A stretch of 64,000 nt of DNA, taken from assembly GCA_020061465.1 (NCBI GenBank), contig JAGUYG010000050.1:42472-106471 (forward strand). Reading direction: 5' to 3'. This document shows, one piece after another, positions 1 through 8,267 of this stretch. The DNA is from Ignavibacteriales bacterium (GTDB lineage Bacteria; Bacteroidota; Ignavibacteria; Ignavibacteriales; Ignavibacteriaceae). The notes below the pieces were generated by a model. It searched no databases, was not told where the DNA came from, and saw only the letters and a list, made by a program, of their open reading frames with translations. A program made the translations under genes and the position numbers. The stretch's first letter is position 1; every line of letters starts with the position of its first letter.

Positions 1-201
1 TTCGTTTATCAGTTTTCCGGAGAAGGTAATTTCGCCTGTGGTTGGCTTGATGATATTTAGTATCATTCTGATTGTAGTAGTTTTTCCGGCACCATTCGGT
101 CCGAGCAGCCCAAAAATTTTACCTTCTTGAACTTCAAATGACAAATCATTTACTGCCGTGATGGTATTAAAATTCTTACTTAAGTTTTTTACAATCAACA
201 T
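1..201 (-). CDS. ABC transporter ATP-binding protein, N-terminal part
   Basis: This is the first 67 codons of an ABC ATPase whose remainder lies beyond the left window edge. The start is ATG at 201-199. The translation opens with the usual beta-strand (MLIVKNLSKNF) and reaches a perfect Walker A motif, GPNGAGKTTT, near residue 40. The phrase LGPNGAGKTTTIRM is typical of ATPases of drug/lipid exporters with separate permeases (the CcmA/NatA type), but the substrate cannot be told from this fragment. It faces away from the fatty-acid cluster and so is a separate transcription unit. Confidence 0.9.
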   Translation of the reverse strand, partial: MLIVKNLSKNFNTITAVNDLSFEVQEGKIFGLLGPNGAGKTTTIRMILNIIKPTTGEITFSGKLINE

Positions 202-433
202 TATTATAAAATGAATAAAGTGTATGTTAACTGACTCAAAAATAAACCATCTTGAGGCAAAAAACATAAAAGATAAATTGAAGCGAATCTTTTATTCCAC
301 TCAAAGACAAAAGTGATCTATGAAAGATTATAGGAAGCAAATAAGTAAAAATGGGTATCGGGTGAATGGTTGACTATCAAACCAAGTATCTATATATTTT
401 GTCTTGTTTTTTGCTCTTTTCTTCAAAAAAAAC

Positions 434-940
434 ATGAAAATTAAGATTTCAAACTTAAGTGAGGGTATCCATCCCTTCTCATTTGATGAATTGATTGGCG
501 AAGTGGGATTGGAAACTCCGTTCTTTGGAATGGTGGCTGTAATAGGTGAACTAAATAAACTCCATAATCAGATAGTTCTTGATGCGAAGATAAGTGTTTA
601 CGCTAATTTCGAATGTGACCGTTGCACTACTGCGTATAAAAATTTAATCGAAAGCAACTACCGTATGGTTTACCTGTTCGGGAAAGAACCTGATAAGGAA
701 GATGCATTGAACGTCACTTATCTTTCTATTGATGCGGACAAAATTATCCTCGACAAAGATGTAAGAGATTACTCAATGCTGGCAATTCCCATGAAGAAGC
801 TTTGTGATGAAGACTGTAAAGGCTTATGTTACAAATGCGGGAAAAATTTGAATGAAGGTGAATGCGAATGTTCAACCGAAGATATAGATATCAGATGGCA
901 GCCGCTGCTTGACTTGAAAAAGAAATTAAATATTAGTTAA
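434..940 (+). CDS. DUF177 (YceD-family) protein
   Basis: This 168-residue protein belongs to DUF177/YceD. The family is almost always encoded immediately before rpmF and is implicated in 23S rRNA/ribosome maturation, although its exact role is unsettled. Two cysteine pairs are visible: CDRC in the first half, and the C-terminal signature CDEDCKGLCYKCG followed by CEC, which looks zinc-binding. The frame is open further upstream to 404, but those ten residues are hydrophobic and basic and unlike the family. MKIKISNL at 434 is the natural family start, although no clear Shine-Dalgarno is seen. It is first in the cluster running to rnc. Confidence 0.88.
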   Translation: MKIKISNLSEGIHPFSFDELIGEVGLETPFFGMVAVIGELNKLHNQIVLDAKISVYANFECDRCTTAYKNLIESNYRMVYLFGKEPDKEDALNVTYLSIDADKIILDKDVRDYSMLAIPMKKLCDEDCKGLCYKCGKNLNEGECECSTEDIDIRWQPLLDLKKKLNIS

Positions 941-960
941 CAAAATAAAACGGAAAATAA

Positions 961-1140
961 ATGCCTAATCCAAAACGTAAATGGTCCAAGAGCAGAAGAG
1001 ATAAACGAAGGACGCATTATAAAGCCACACCTCCAACATTAGGAACGTGCTCCAACTGCGGTGAAATGAAATTATCCCACCGTGCCTGTCCTTCCTGCGG
1101 CTATTATAATGAACGCTCAATGTTTTTACCAAAAAGTTAA
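961..1140 (+). CDS. rpmF: 50S ribosomal protein L32
   Basis: A 59-residue protein beginning [17 protein letters not shown], the canonical L32 N-terminus. It is followed by two zinc-type pairs, CSNC and CPSC, so it is the zinc-binding (C+) form of L32. It is a structural protein of the large ribosomal subunit. It sits 20 bases after the DUF177 gene and 17 bases before plsX. The DUF177-rpmF-plsX-fabH order is conserved across many bacteria and couples ribosome and membrane-lipid synthesis. The gene is short but unambiguous. Confidence 0.97.
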   Translation: MPNPKRKWSKSRRDKRRTHYKATPPTLGTCSNCGEMKLSHRACPSCGYYNERSMFLPKS

Positions 1141-1157
1141 TTTTTTAGAACCTTCTA

Positions 1158-2192
1158 ATGTCCAATTCTGATTTTAACAGACCAAAATGTCGAATAATTG
1201 TAGATGCAATGGGGGGAGATTTTGCTCCCCTTAACGCTATTCAGGGTGCTATAGATGCATTAAACGAAAATCCCGATTTTGAGCTTTATCTGGTTGGAAA
1301 AGAAGATAAAATAGACGAGATAATTAAGACCCAAAAATTAAAATTTAACCGCAGCGACATCATTAATGCCACTCAAGTAATTGATATGGCAGAAGCTCCT
1401 ACTACAGCGCTTAAAAGTAAACCCGATTCATCAATAATAGTAGGTTCAAAGCTTGTAAAAGAAGGCAAGGCAGATGCCTTTGTTAGTGCTGGAAATACAG
1501 GTGCCGTAATGGCTGCTGCCACCTTAATAATGGGCAGAATAGCCGGAGTAGGAAGACCAACAATAGGATCATTCATTCCAAATTTATCCGGTATCAGTAC
1601 TCTGTATGATGTGGGTGCCAGTGTCGATTCCAAACCGCGACATCTGCTTGAATATGCCATTATGGGTTCTATATTTGTAAAAGAAATTTATGGGATTGAA
1701 AATCCAAAAGTTGCCGTATTAAGTGTGGGCGAAGAAGAGACTAAAGGCAATGAATTGGTTTTTGCCGCAGCAGAATTGCTGAAAAAGACAAATCTAAATT
1801 TCATTGGAAATGTGGAAGGAAGAGATATTCTAAAAGGTACAGCACATGTAGTGGTATGTGATGGTTTTGTTGGGAATGTTTTGTTAAAATTCGGCGAGGG
1901 TTTCTTAACTTTTTTGAAAACTAAGTTGAAAGACTATGCCGGTAAAAGTTTTTTTAATATGTTAAAGTTGGGTCTAATTAAAAGTTCGCTTAAAAATATT
2001 TTGAAAGATTTCGATTATCAGGAATACGGCGGTGTGCCGTTACTCGGTGTGAATGGCATTTGTATTATAGGGCATGGCTCAAGCACAGCTAAGGCTATTA
2101 AAAATATGGTGCTTAGGGCAAAAGAAATGTATGATAAAAATTTAGTTTCTAAAATTGAATACTCATTAAAAAATTACTCAAATTTATCCTAA
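1158..2192 (+). CDS. plsX: Phosphate acyltransferase PlsX
   Basis: PlsX converts acyl-ACP and phosphate into acyl-phosphate, the acyl donor for PlsY in phosphatidic acid synthesis. It acts at the inner face of the membrane. At 344 residues it has normal length. The N-terminal signature VDAMGGDFAP lies at residues 15-24, and the SAGNTGAVMAA and VCDGFVGNVLLK motifs are intact. It is followed 11 bases later by fabH, so phospholipid and fatty-acid initiation genes are co-transcribed. The overlapping minus-strand frame at 1373-1660 is a shadow. Confidence 0.97.
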   Translation: MSNSDFNRPKCRIIVDAMGGDFAPLNAIQGAIDALNENPDFELYLVGKEDKIDEIIKTQKLKFNRSDIINATQVIDMAEAPTTALKSKPDSSIIVGSKLVKEGKADAFVSAGNTGAVMAAATLIMGRIAGVGRPTIGSFIPNLSGISTLYDVGASVDSKPRHLLEYAIMGSIFVKEIYGIENPKVAVLSVGEEETKGNELVFAAAELLKKTNLNFIGNVEGRDILKGTAHVVVCDGFVGNVLLKFGEGFLTFLKTKLKDYAGKSFFNMLKLGLIKSSLKNILKDFDYQEYGGVPLLGVNGICIIGHGSSTAKAIKNMVLRAKEMYDKNLVSKIEYSLKNYSNLS

Positions 2193-2203
2193 TCGGTTTT
2201 ATT

Positions 2204-3202
2204 ATGAAGACGAAAAGATATAATGCCGTTATTACAGGGCTGGGCATGTATGTTCCCGAAAAGATTCTCGATAATGCTTTTTTTGAAAGAATTGTTGATA
2301 CTACAGACGAATGGATTCGAACAAGAACGGGAATCAGAGAAAGAAGAATACTTGAAAAGGGTGCAACAAGCGATCTAGCTGCAAAGGCTGCTGAGGACTT
2401 GCTTAAGACAAAAAATATGTCACCTGACGATATCGAGGTTATAATTGTAGCTACTGTAACGCCCGATATGTTCTTTCCGGCTACGGCTTGCTTAGTTCAA
2501 AATACTATCGGTGCTAAAAATGCATGGGGTTTCGATCTTTCCGCTGCTTGCTCAGGTTTTTTATTTGCCTATCAAACTGCCTGCTCACTCGTAGAAAGCG
2601 GTACTTATAAAAATGTAATGGTTATTGGTGCCGATAAGATGAGTTCAATTGTTGATTATACCGACCGGAATAACTGCATTCTATTTGGCGATGCAGCCGC
2701 CGCAATTTTAATTGAACGGACAGAAGATAATTTATACGGACATAGAGGTTCTCTTCTTAAAATAGACGGTTCAGGTCATGATGCGCTTTATATGAAAGGC
2801 GGCGGTAGTCTAAATCCTCCCTCGCATGAAACAGTTGATAAAAAAATGCACTACCTATATCAAGACGGTAAAGCCGTATTCAAAGTCGCGGTAAGAGGAA
2901 TGGCAGATATATCTTATGAAATCATGAAAAAGAATAACCTCACTCCCGATGATATTGCTTATCTTGTACCGCATCAGGCGAACATGAGAATAATAGATGC
3001 TACTGCTGAAAGAATGGGATTAAGCAAAGACAAGGTTATGATAAACATCGATAAATATGGAAACACTACGGCAGCTACTATTCCGCTTTGTTTAGTTGAA
3101 TACCACCGTGAAGGGAAAGTAAAAAAAGGAGATAAGATAATTCTAGCAGCTTTTGGAGCAGGGTATACATGGGGTGCAAGCTATCTTATTTGGGGGATGT
3201 AA
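2204..3202 (+). CDS. fabH: 3-oxoacyl-ACP synthase III (FabH)
   Basis: FabH condenses acetyl-CoA with malonyl-ACP to start fatty-acid elongation in the cytoplasm. The 332-residue protein has the complete Cys-His-Asn triad: Cys116 in SAACSGF, His257 in VPHQANMRI and Asn287 in YGNTTAATIP. The C-terminus AAFGAGYTWGASYLIW is typical. It is the third enzyme-type gene of the cluster and is followed 24 bases later by fabD. Substrate preference (straight or branched starter) cannot be read from the sequence. Confidence 0.97.
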   Translation: MKTKRYNAVITGLGMYVPEKILDNAFFERIVDTTDEWIRTRTGIRERRILEKGATSDLAAKAAEDLLKTKNMSPDDIEVIIVATVTPDMFFPATACLVQNTIGAKNAWGFDLSAACSGFLFAYQTACSLVESGTYKNVMVIGADKMSSIVDYTDRNNCILFGDAAAAILIERTEDNLYGHRGSLLKIDGSGHDALYMKGGGSLNPPSHETVDKKMHYLYQDGKAVFKVAVRGMADISYEIMKKNNLTPDDIAYLVPHQANMRIIDATAERMGLSKDKVMINIDKYGNTTAATIPLCLVEYHREGKVKKGDKIILAAFGAGYTWGASYLIWGM

Positions 3203-3226
3203 TTTTCTTATACTTACAATAAACTT

Positions 3227-4141
3227 ATGGTAAAAAAAGCTTTTCTGTTCCCCGGTCAGGGTTCACAATACGTTGGGATGGCTCATGATTTATTCGAGCA
3301 TTCCGTTGAAGCTAAAGAAATGATTAGAACTGCTGACGATGCACTCGGAGTGAATCTTTCATACATCATGTTTAATGGACCGGAAGAGCAATTGCGGCAA
3401 ACAGAGTTTACTCAACCGGCAATTTTTCTTCACAGCGTTGTGCTGGCAAGTCTTATAAGAACGCTTCAAGCAGATGCGGCAGCAGGACATTCATTAGGTG
3501 AGTATTCGGCATTGGTATTGGCAGGCGCCATTCAATTTTACGAAGCGATAAAAGTTGTTCATGTCCGCAGCAAATCAATGCAGCAGGCAGGAATTGACAA
3601 CCCGGGAACCATGGCTGCGGTTGTGGGGCTTGATCCTGAAGCCGTTGATAACTGTTGTTCAAATGCTGCAGCCGAAGGAATTGTGCAAAGTGCAAACTTC
3701 AACTCACCAGGGCAAATAGTAATTTCGGGTACGATAACAGGTGTCAGAAAAGCAATGCAATTATGTAAGGAAAAAGGTGCTAAGCTTGTTAAGGAATTGG
3801 TCGTCAGCGGAGCGTTCCATTCCCCTTTAATGCATTCCGCTAAAGATAAATTGAAAGCCAAACTTGATGCAACTCATTTTTATGATAACCGCATTCCCGT
3901 TTATGCAAATGTTACTGCAAAATCGGTTACAAATAAAGATGAAATAAAAAATCTTCTTTTCGAGCAGGTTACTTCTCCGGTTCGATGGGAAGAAACAATA
4001 GTTAATATGATAAACGACGGTATTGAAGAATTTTATGAGATAGGTCCCGGCAAAGTGCTGCAAGGTTTAGTGAAAAGAATTAATCCTGATGTTCAATGTT
4101 ACGGCATCGATAAATTTACCGATGTGGAGAAGTACCTATAA
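3227..4141 (+). CDS. fabD: Malonyl-CoA:ACP transacylase (FabD)
   Basis: FabD loads malonyl groups onto ACP to supply every elongation round. The 304-residue protein carries FPGQGSQ at residues 8-14. The nucleophilic Ser89 sits in the GHSLGEYSAL elbow, and the general-base His198 in SGAFHSPLM. The length is normal for a stand-alone FabD. Its TAA stop shares one base with the ATG of the next gene (TAATG junction), which points to translational coupling with the Cys-rich protein that follows. Confidence 0.97.
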   Translation: MVKKAFLFPGQGSQYVGMAHDLFEHSVEAKEMIRTADDALGVNLSYIMFNGPEEQLRQTEFTQPAIFLHSVVLASLIRTLQADAAAGHSLGEYSALVLAGAIQFYEAIKVVHVRSKSMQQAGIDNPGTMAAVVGLDPEAVDNCCSNAAAEGIVQSANFNSPGQIVISGTITGVRKAMQLCKEKGAKLVKELVVSGAFHSPLMHSAKDKLKAKLDATHFYDNRIPVYANVTAKSVTNKDEIKNLLFEQVTSPVRWEETIVNMINDGIEEFYEIGPGKVLQGLVKRINPDVQCYGIDKFTDVEKYL

Positions 4142-4716
4142 TGAATGAATATCCCGCAAAAATTATAAAAGGATTAAAGATTGATCCACAAATCTTTACA
4201 TTCAGGTTTAGTTGTAAATGCAGCGGCGAGTGTTGTCTTTACGGCGTTTTTACGGATTTTAAAGAATTCGAAAAAATCATCTCTATAAAAGACAAAGTAA
4301 TTCCGTTCTTAGACGAAACCCAATCTGCAGATACGAAGAAATGGTTTGAACCGCCGGAAGAAGATGAAGATTTTGAATCGGGAGTGGCAGTAGGAACAAA
4401 TATAGTTAATTCTAAATGTGCTTTCCTGGATAAAAACGGTTTATGTACGCTTCAAAAACTTGCAGATACGGAGGGGATACATAAATGGGCTTACAAACCT
4501 ATCTATTGTGTTCTTTTCCCCCTAACGGTTTACGAAGGATCATTAACTATCGACGATGAGCATATCGATAGATTAAAAACTTGTAATAAAAATCCGATTT
4601 CCGAAACCACAATTTTTGAAGCTTGTCGTGAAGAGTTACGTCACTTCTTTGGGGAGGAGGCATTCAACGAGCTTGAACTGTATAAAGACGAATACTTAAA
4701 TATACTAAAAGCATAA
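4141..4716 (+). CDS. Cysteine-rich protein of the YkgJ/DUF3109 type
   Basis: A 191-residue soluble protein with a cysteine pattern like the zinc/iron-chelating YkgJ and DUF3109 groups. CKCSGECC lies near residues 22-29, a second Cys in SKCAFLDKNGLCTLQ, then IYCVLFPL and a final CNK. These proteins are thought to bind an iron-sulfur cluster or zinc, but no reaction is known. Its start overlaps the fabD stop and it sits between fabD and fabG, so it is certainly co-expressed with fatty-acid synthesis. That position does not prove a lipid role. Confidence 0.7.
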   Translation: MNEYPAKIIKGLKIDPQIFTFRFSCKCSGECCLYGVFTDFKEFEKIISIKDKVIPFLDETQSADTKKWFEPPEEDEDFESGVAVGTNIVNSKCAFLDKNGLCTLQKLADTEGIHKWAYKPIYCVLFPLTVYEGSLTIDDEHIDRLKTCNKNPISETTIFEACREELRHFFGEEAFNELELYKDEYLNILKA

Positions 4717-4724
4717 GAGGTAGC

Positions 4725-5468
4725 ATGAAATTAAAGGATAAGAAAGCAATTGTAACCGGCGGAACAAGAGGTATTGGGAAAGCTATAGTTTATGAATTAG
4801 CCTCTGAAGGTTGTAACGTCGTTTTTACTTTTCATTCTTCACATGAAGCGGCGAAAGTAATAGAAGCCGATGCTGAAAAATTCGGTGTAAAAATTTTAAG
4901 TATAAAAGCCGATGCATCGTCGTTTAAAGACGCCGAAAAAACGGTAAGTTTTGCTTTGGAAAATTTAGGCGGTTTAGATATTTTAGTGAACAATGCAGGT
5001 ATTAATAAAGATAATCTTTTACTTAGGATGAGCGAGGATGATTTTGACGCCGTCATCAACGCAAACTTAAAAGGGGTATTTAATTACACCAAAGCATCGA
5101 TCAAGCAGATGATGAACCAAAGAAGCGGCAAAATAATTAATATTTCTTCGGTTGTGGCGTTATCCGGTAATGCAGGGCAAGCGAATTACGTAGCTTCCAA
5201 AGCCGGCATCATTGGCTTTACTAAGGCGGCTGCTAAGGAGTTTGCTTCAAGAAATATTACTGTAAATGCAATAGCGCCCGGATTTATTACAACAGATATG
5301 ACCGACCGTTTAAATGAAAAACAAAAAGAAGCTATGCTTTCACTAATCCCTATGAAACGAATAGGGCTTCCTTCGGAAGTGGCTAAGACAGTTACCTTTT
5401 TAGCCTCGGAGGATTCTAGTTATATTACAGGGGAAGTAATCTCTGTCAACGGCGGAATTTATATGTGA
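4725..5468 (+). CDS. fabG: 3-oxoacyl-ACP reductase (FabG)
   Basis: FabG is the NADPH-dependent reductase that turns 3-ketoacyl-ACP into 3-hydroxyacyl-ACP. It is a 247-residue short-chain dehydrogenase with the TGGTRGIGKA dinucleotide loop at 11-20, NNAG at 89-92 and the catalytic Ser142, Tyr155, Lys159 set (SSVV ... YVASK). The C-terminus ends GGIYM, the usual FabG tetramer tail. A good ribosome site (AGAGG) precedes the ATG. It lies between fabD and acpP, as in most fab operons. Confidence 0.96.
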   Translation: MKLKDKKAIVTGGTRGIGKAIVYELASEGCNVVFTFHSSHEAAKVIEADAEKFGVKILSIKADASSFKDAEKTVSFALENLGGLDILVNNAGINKDNLLLRMSEDDFDAVINANLKGVFNYTKASIKQMMNQRSGKIINISSVVALSGNAGQANYVASKAGIIGFTKAAAKEFASRNITVNAIAPGFITTDMTDRLNEKQKEAMLSLIPMKRIGLPSEVAKTVTFLASEDSSYITGEVISVNGGIYM

Positions 5469-5527
5469 AACGAATTTATTTTTCAATCTAACTAAAAACA
5501 TCATTCAATCATAATAGGAGAAATAAT

Positions 5528-5761
5528 ATGGATATTGAAGCCAAAGTAAAAGAAATCATTATGGATAAGTTGGGAGTAGAAGAATCGCAAATTACACCCG
5601 AGGCTTCGTTCACTAATGATTTAGGCGCCGACTCGCTCGATATAGTTGAGCTTGTTATGGGTTTCGAGAGCGCTTTTCAGGTTTCTATTCCCGACGAAGA
5701 CGCGGAAAAAATCAGCACAGTAGGAGATGCGACCAAATATCTGAAAGAAAAATTAGGATAA
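5528..5761 (+). CDS. acpP: Acyl carrier protein
   Basis: A 77-residue acidic carrier protein. The phosphopantetheine attachment serine is Ser36 in [10 protein letters not shown], the universal AcpP motif. It carries growing acyl chains between FabD, FabH, FabG and FabF, all encoded around it, and donates them to PlsX. A strong AGGAG ribosome site lies 9 bases before the ATG, in line with the high expression expected of ACP. About 300 bases without a gene separate it from fabF, so a second promoter for fabF is possible. Confidence 0.97.
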   Translation: MDIEAKVKEIIMDKLGVEESQITPEASFTNDLGADSLDIVELVMGFESAFQVSIPDEDAEKISTVGDATKYLKEKLG

Positions 5762-6061
5762 GATTTTAAGGTTGTCCAAAATATTTTTAAAGAATTATTG
5801 CCGGTTATAACCTGGAAAGCCATTACTCTTTCTATTCCGAGCTTTCTATTCATAATCAGTGATTATAAGTAGTTGTATTTTGGGCTGCGTACTGATGCAA
5901 TCGAATTATTTTACCGACAAACTTTAGCGGGTTTATTTTGACGAATGTATATTTAAAACCCTATATAGATCTGGTTGGGTTTAAAGAGAAAACAATTCTG
6001 CAAAGTAGACCCCGAATTCAAAAATCTTTTAACACGCTTTGTATTTAATCCGAGGAGATAT
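5762..6061. other. Gene-free spacer between acpP and fabF
   Basis: About 300 bases of AT-rich DNA. I see no RNA gene, strong hairpin or repeat. A longer frame reaching back to 5975 is open into fabF, but its encoded residues are unlike any FabF N-terminus, so the region is taken as the fabF leader and possibly its promoter. Confidence 0.5.
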
Positions 6062-7309
6062 ATGAAAAGGCGGAGAGTAGCAATTACCGGAATGGGTGCA
6101 ATCACACCCATCGGAATTGGACTAAAAGAGTATTGGGAAGGCTTGGTGAACGGAAAAAACGGAGCCGGACTTATCACAAAATTTAACGCATCAAATTTTG
6201 AAACTCAGTTTGCTTTCGAAGTAAAAAACTTTAATCCGGAAGATTATTTTGAGAAAAAATCTATCAAAAGGATGGATACTTTTGCTCTTTATTCTCTTGT
6301 AAGTGCCGATATGGCTATAAAGGATTCACAGTTAAATCTCGATCAAGTGAACAAGGATAAATTTGGTGTTATCTACGGCAGCGGAATCGGGGGCATGGAA
6401 ACTTTACAGAAGCAGCATTGGATTTATTTTGAAAGCAAAGATCCACGCAAAATCTCCCCCTTTTTTGTAACCATGATGATCTCCGATATTGCAGCCGGAC
6501 AGATTTCAATCAAATACGGATTGAAAGGACCCAACTACGCCACCACCTCAGCGTGTGCAACTTCATCACATGCCATTTCGGATGCGTTTATTCTCATTCA
6601 ACGAGGCAGTGCGGATTTAATGCTTTGCGGAGGTTCCGAAGCCGCAATAACCGAAATGTCTATTGCCGGATTTAATGCAATGAGAGCTATTTCCAGATGG
6701 AACCATCGATACATGGAAGCTTCAAGACCATTCGACAAAGACCGGAATGGTTTTGTGATGGGAGAAGGTGCGGCTGCACTTATTCTTGAGGAGTATGAAC
6801 ATGCCTTACAACGCGGTGCGCATATCTATGCTGAGATTGCCGGAGTAGGTTTAACCGGCGATGCTCATCATATTACGGCACCGCCGCCGGGTGGTGAGGG
6901 TGCCGTTCGTTCGATGAAGGAAGCAATCCTTGATGCAGGGCTTGATATAAAAGATATCGATTACATAAATGCCCATGGAACATCAACTCCCTATAATGAT
7001 GTTACCGAAACTCAGGCAATCAAAGCTCTTTTTGGAAGCCATGCTTATGATTTAATTGTAAGCTCAACCAAATCGATGACAGGACACTTGCTTGGTGCCG
7101 CCGGCGGAATTGAAGCAGTGGCTACAATTTTGTCTGTTGAAAACAATTTAGTGCCGCCTACAATCAATTTAACTAACCCCGATCCCGAGTGCGATCTTAA
7201 TTACAGCGCACTTTATTCTACAAAAAAGACTATTAATTGTGCAATTAGCAATACTTTCGGATTTGGAGGACATAATGCGTCATTGTTATTTAAGAAGGCA
7301 GGGATTTGA
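6062..7309 (+). CDS. fabF: 3-oxoacyl-ACP synthase II (FabF)
   Basis: FabF is the main elongating condensing enzyme of type II fatty-acid synthesis. Counted from ATG 6062, chosen because a GAGGAG site sits just upstream and KRRRVAITGMGAITPIG is the family N-terminus, it has 415 residues. The Cys165-His305-His342 triad is intact (SACATSS, NAHGTSTP, MTGHLLGAAGG), and GFGGHN lies near the C-terminus. A region usually reading ALSTRND is here AISRWNH, a mild divergence. Its TGA stop overlaps the TTG start of rnc. Confidence 0.96.
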   Translation: MKRRRVAITGMGAITPIGIGLKEYWEGLVNGKNGAGLITKFNASNFETQFAFEVKNFNPEDYFEKKSIKRMDTFALYSLVSADMAIKDSQLNLDQVNKDKFGVIYGSGIGGMETLQKQHWIYFESKDPRKISPFFVTMMISDIAAGQISIKYGLKGPNYATTSACATSSHAISDAFILIQRGSADLMLCGGSEAAITEMSIAGFNAMRAISRWNHRYMEASRPFDKDRNGFVMGEGAAALILEEYEHALQRGAHIYAEIAGVGLTGDAHHITAPPPGGEGAVRSMKEAILDAGLDIKDIDYINAHGTSTPYNDVTETQAIKALFGSHAYDLIVSSTKSMTGHLLGAAGGIEAVATILSVENNLVPPTINLTNPDPECDLNYSALYSTKKTINCAISNTFGFGGHNASLLFKKAGI

Positions 7310-8100
7310 GCTTGGGTAGATTTCTCTCTTGGATATTCAATAAGCTTAGGCAGCGAGAAGAAAACCGGAAAAGAGAAATAATAAACCGGCTTTTTACACG
7401 CCAAAAATTTGCCGAACTTGAAGAGCTTGTCGGTATCAATATTAAAAACAAGTCCTACTTTATTCAGGCTTTAATGCATCGTTCCTTTCTCGAACAAAAT
7501 TCCGAATACGACATTTCAAACGAAAGACTTGAATTTCTTGGCGATTCTGTGCTGAACCTGATAATTGCCGATTTTCTTTTCGATGAATTTCCCGATAAAG
7601 ATGAGGGCTTTCTTACTAAGGTTAGGGCAAAATTAGTTAACAGAGTAACCTTAGCCGACTCAGCAGAAAAAATAAATCTATCTAAATATCTTTTGGTTAG
7701 TAAAAATCTTTCCAATTCTTTTACTAACGGATCAAGAACCGTTCTTTGCGATGCTTTAGAAGCTTTGATCGGAGCTGTTTATTTGGAAGGAGGCTTGGAA
7801 GCGGCAAAAAATTTCATAGAAAAAATTTTAATTGAACCATTTTCGAAAGCAAACGATTATTTAATTGATGAAAATTTTAAAAGCCAGCTCTTAGAATACG
7901 CTCAAGCTAAGCGGCTGGAAAATCCAACCTACTTGGTAATTAAAGAGGAAGGACCTCAGCACAACAGGTTATTTACCGTGCAGGCTGTAATAGGGGATAA
8001 ATCTTTCGGTATCGGCAAAGGTAGAAATAAAAAAAGTGCCGAACAAAAAGCCGCTCAAGCTGCCTTAGCCGTGATTCGTAAGGAAGAAACTTCCAAGTAA
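7306..8100 (+). CDS. rnc: Ribonuclease III
   Basis: RNase III cuts double-stranded RNA in rRNA and mRNA maturation. The nuclease domain spans about residues 35-180, with the signature NERLEFLGDSVL at 72-83. Acidic residues Glu76, Asp80, Asp149 and Glu152 are in the expected places, and a dsRNA-binding domain covers about 190-258. There is no ATG before the catalytic domain. Translation must begin at TTG 7306, which overlaps the fabF stop by three bases, or at TTG 7312. rnc closing a fab cluster is common. Confidence 0.93.
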   Translation: MSLGRFLSWIFNKLRQREENRKREIINRLFTRQKFAELEELVGINIKNKSYFIQALMHRSFLEQNSEYDISNERLEFLGDSVLNLIIADFLFDEFPDKDEGFLTKVRAKLVNRVTLADSAEKINLSKYLLVSKNLSNSFTNGSRTVLCDALEALIGAVYLEGGLEAAKNFIEKILIEPFSKANDYLIDENFKSQLLEYAQAKRLENPTYLVIKEEGPQHNRLFTVQAVIGDKSFGIGKGRNKKSAEQKAAQAALAVIRKEETSK

Positions 8101-8267
8101 ATCTTAATTCATTTCCCCCGGCATTATATCCTCAAAAAATCAATTTAGAGAAGCCAAGTTAGATTATGTTCGGAATTAGTTAAATTTCGTTTGTAAAAAA
8201 TATTCATTAATCACTCTGCTAAATAGAGAAGTGAAACTCTGATTGCACAATAGAAAGAAGAATATAA

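Noticed and set aside
5975..6061. Upstream extension of fabF by 29 codons
   Set aside because: The added residues are unlike a condensing-enzyme N-terminus, and a good GAGGAG site supports the ATG at 6062.
8101..8267. Possible glycine riboswitch before gcvP
   Set aside because: No tandem aptamer pattern or conserved GGAGAG-type core could be found.
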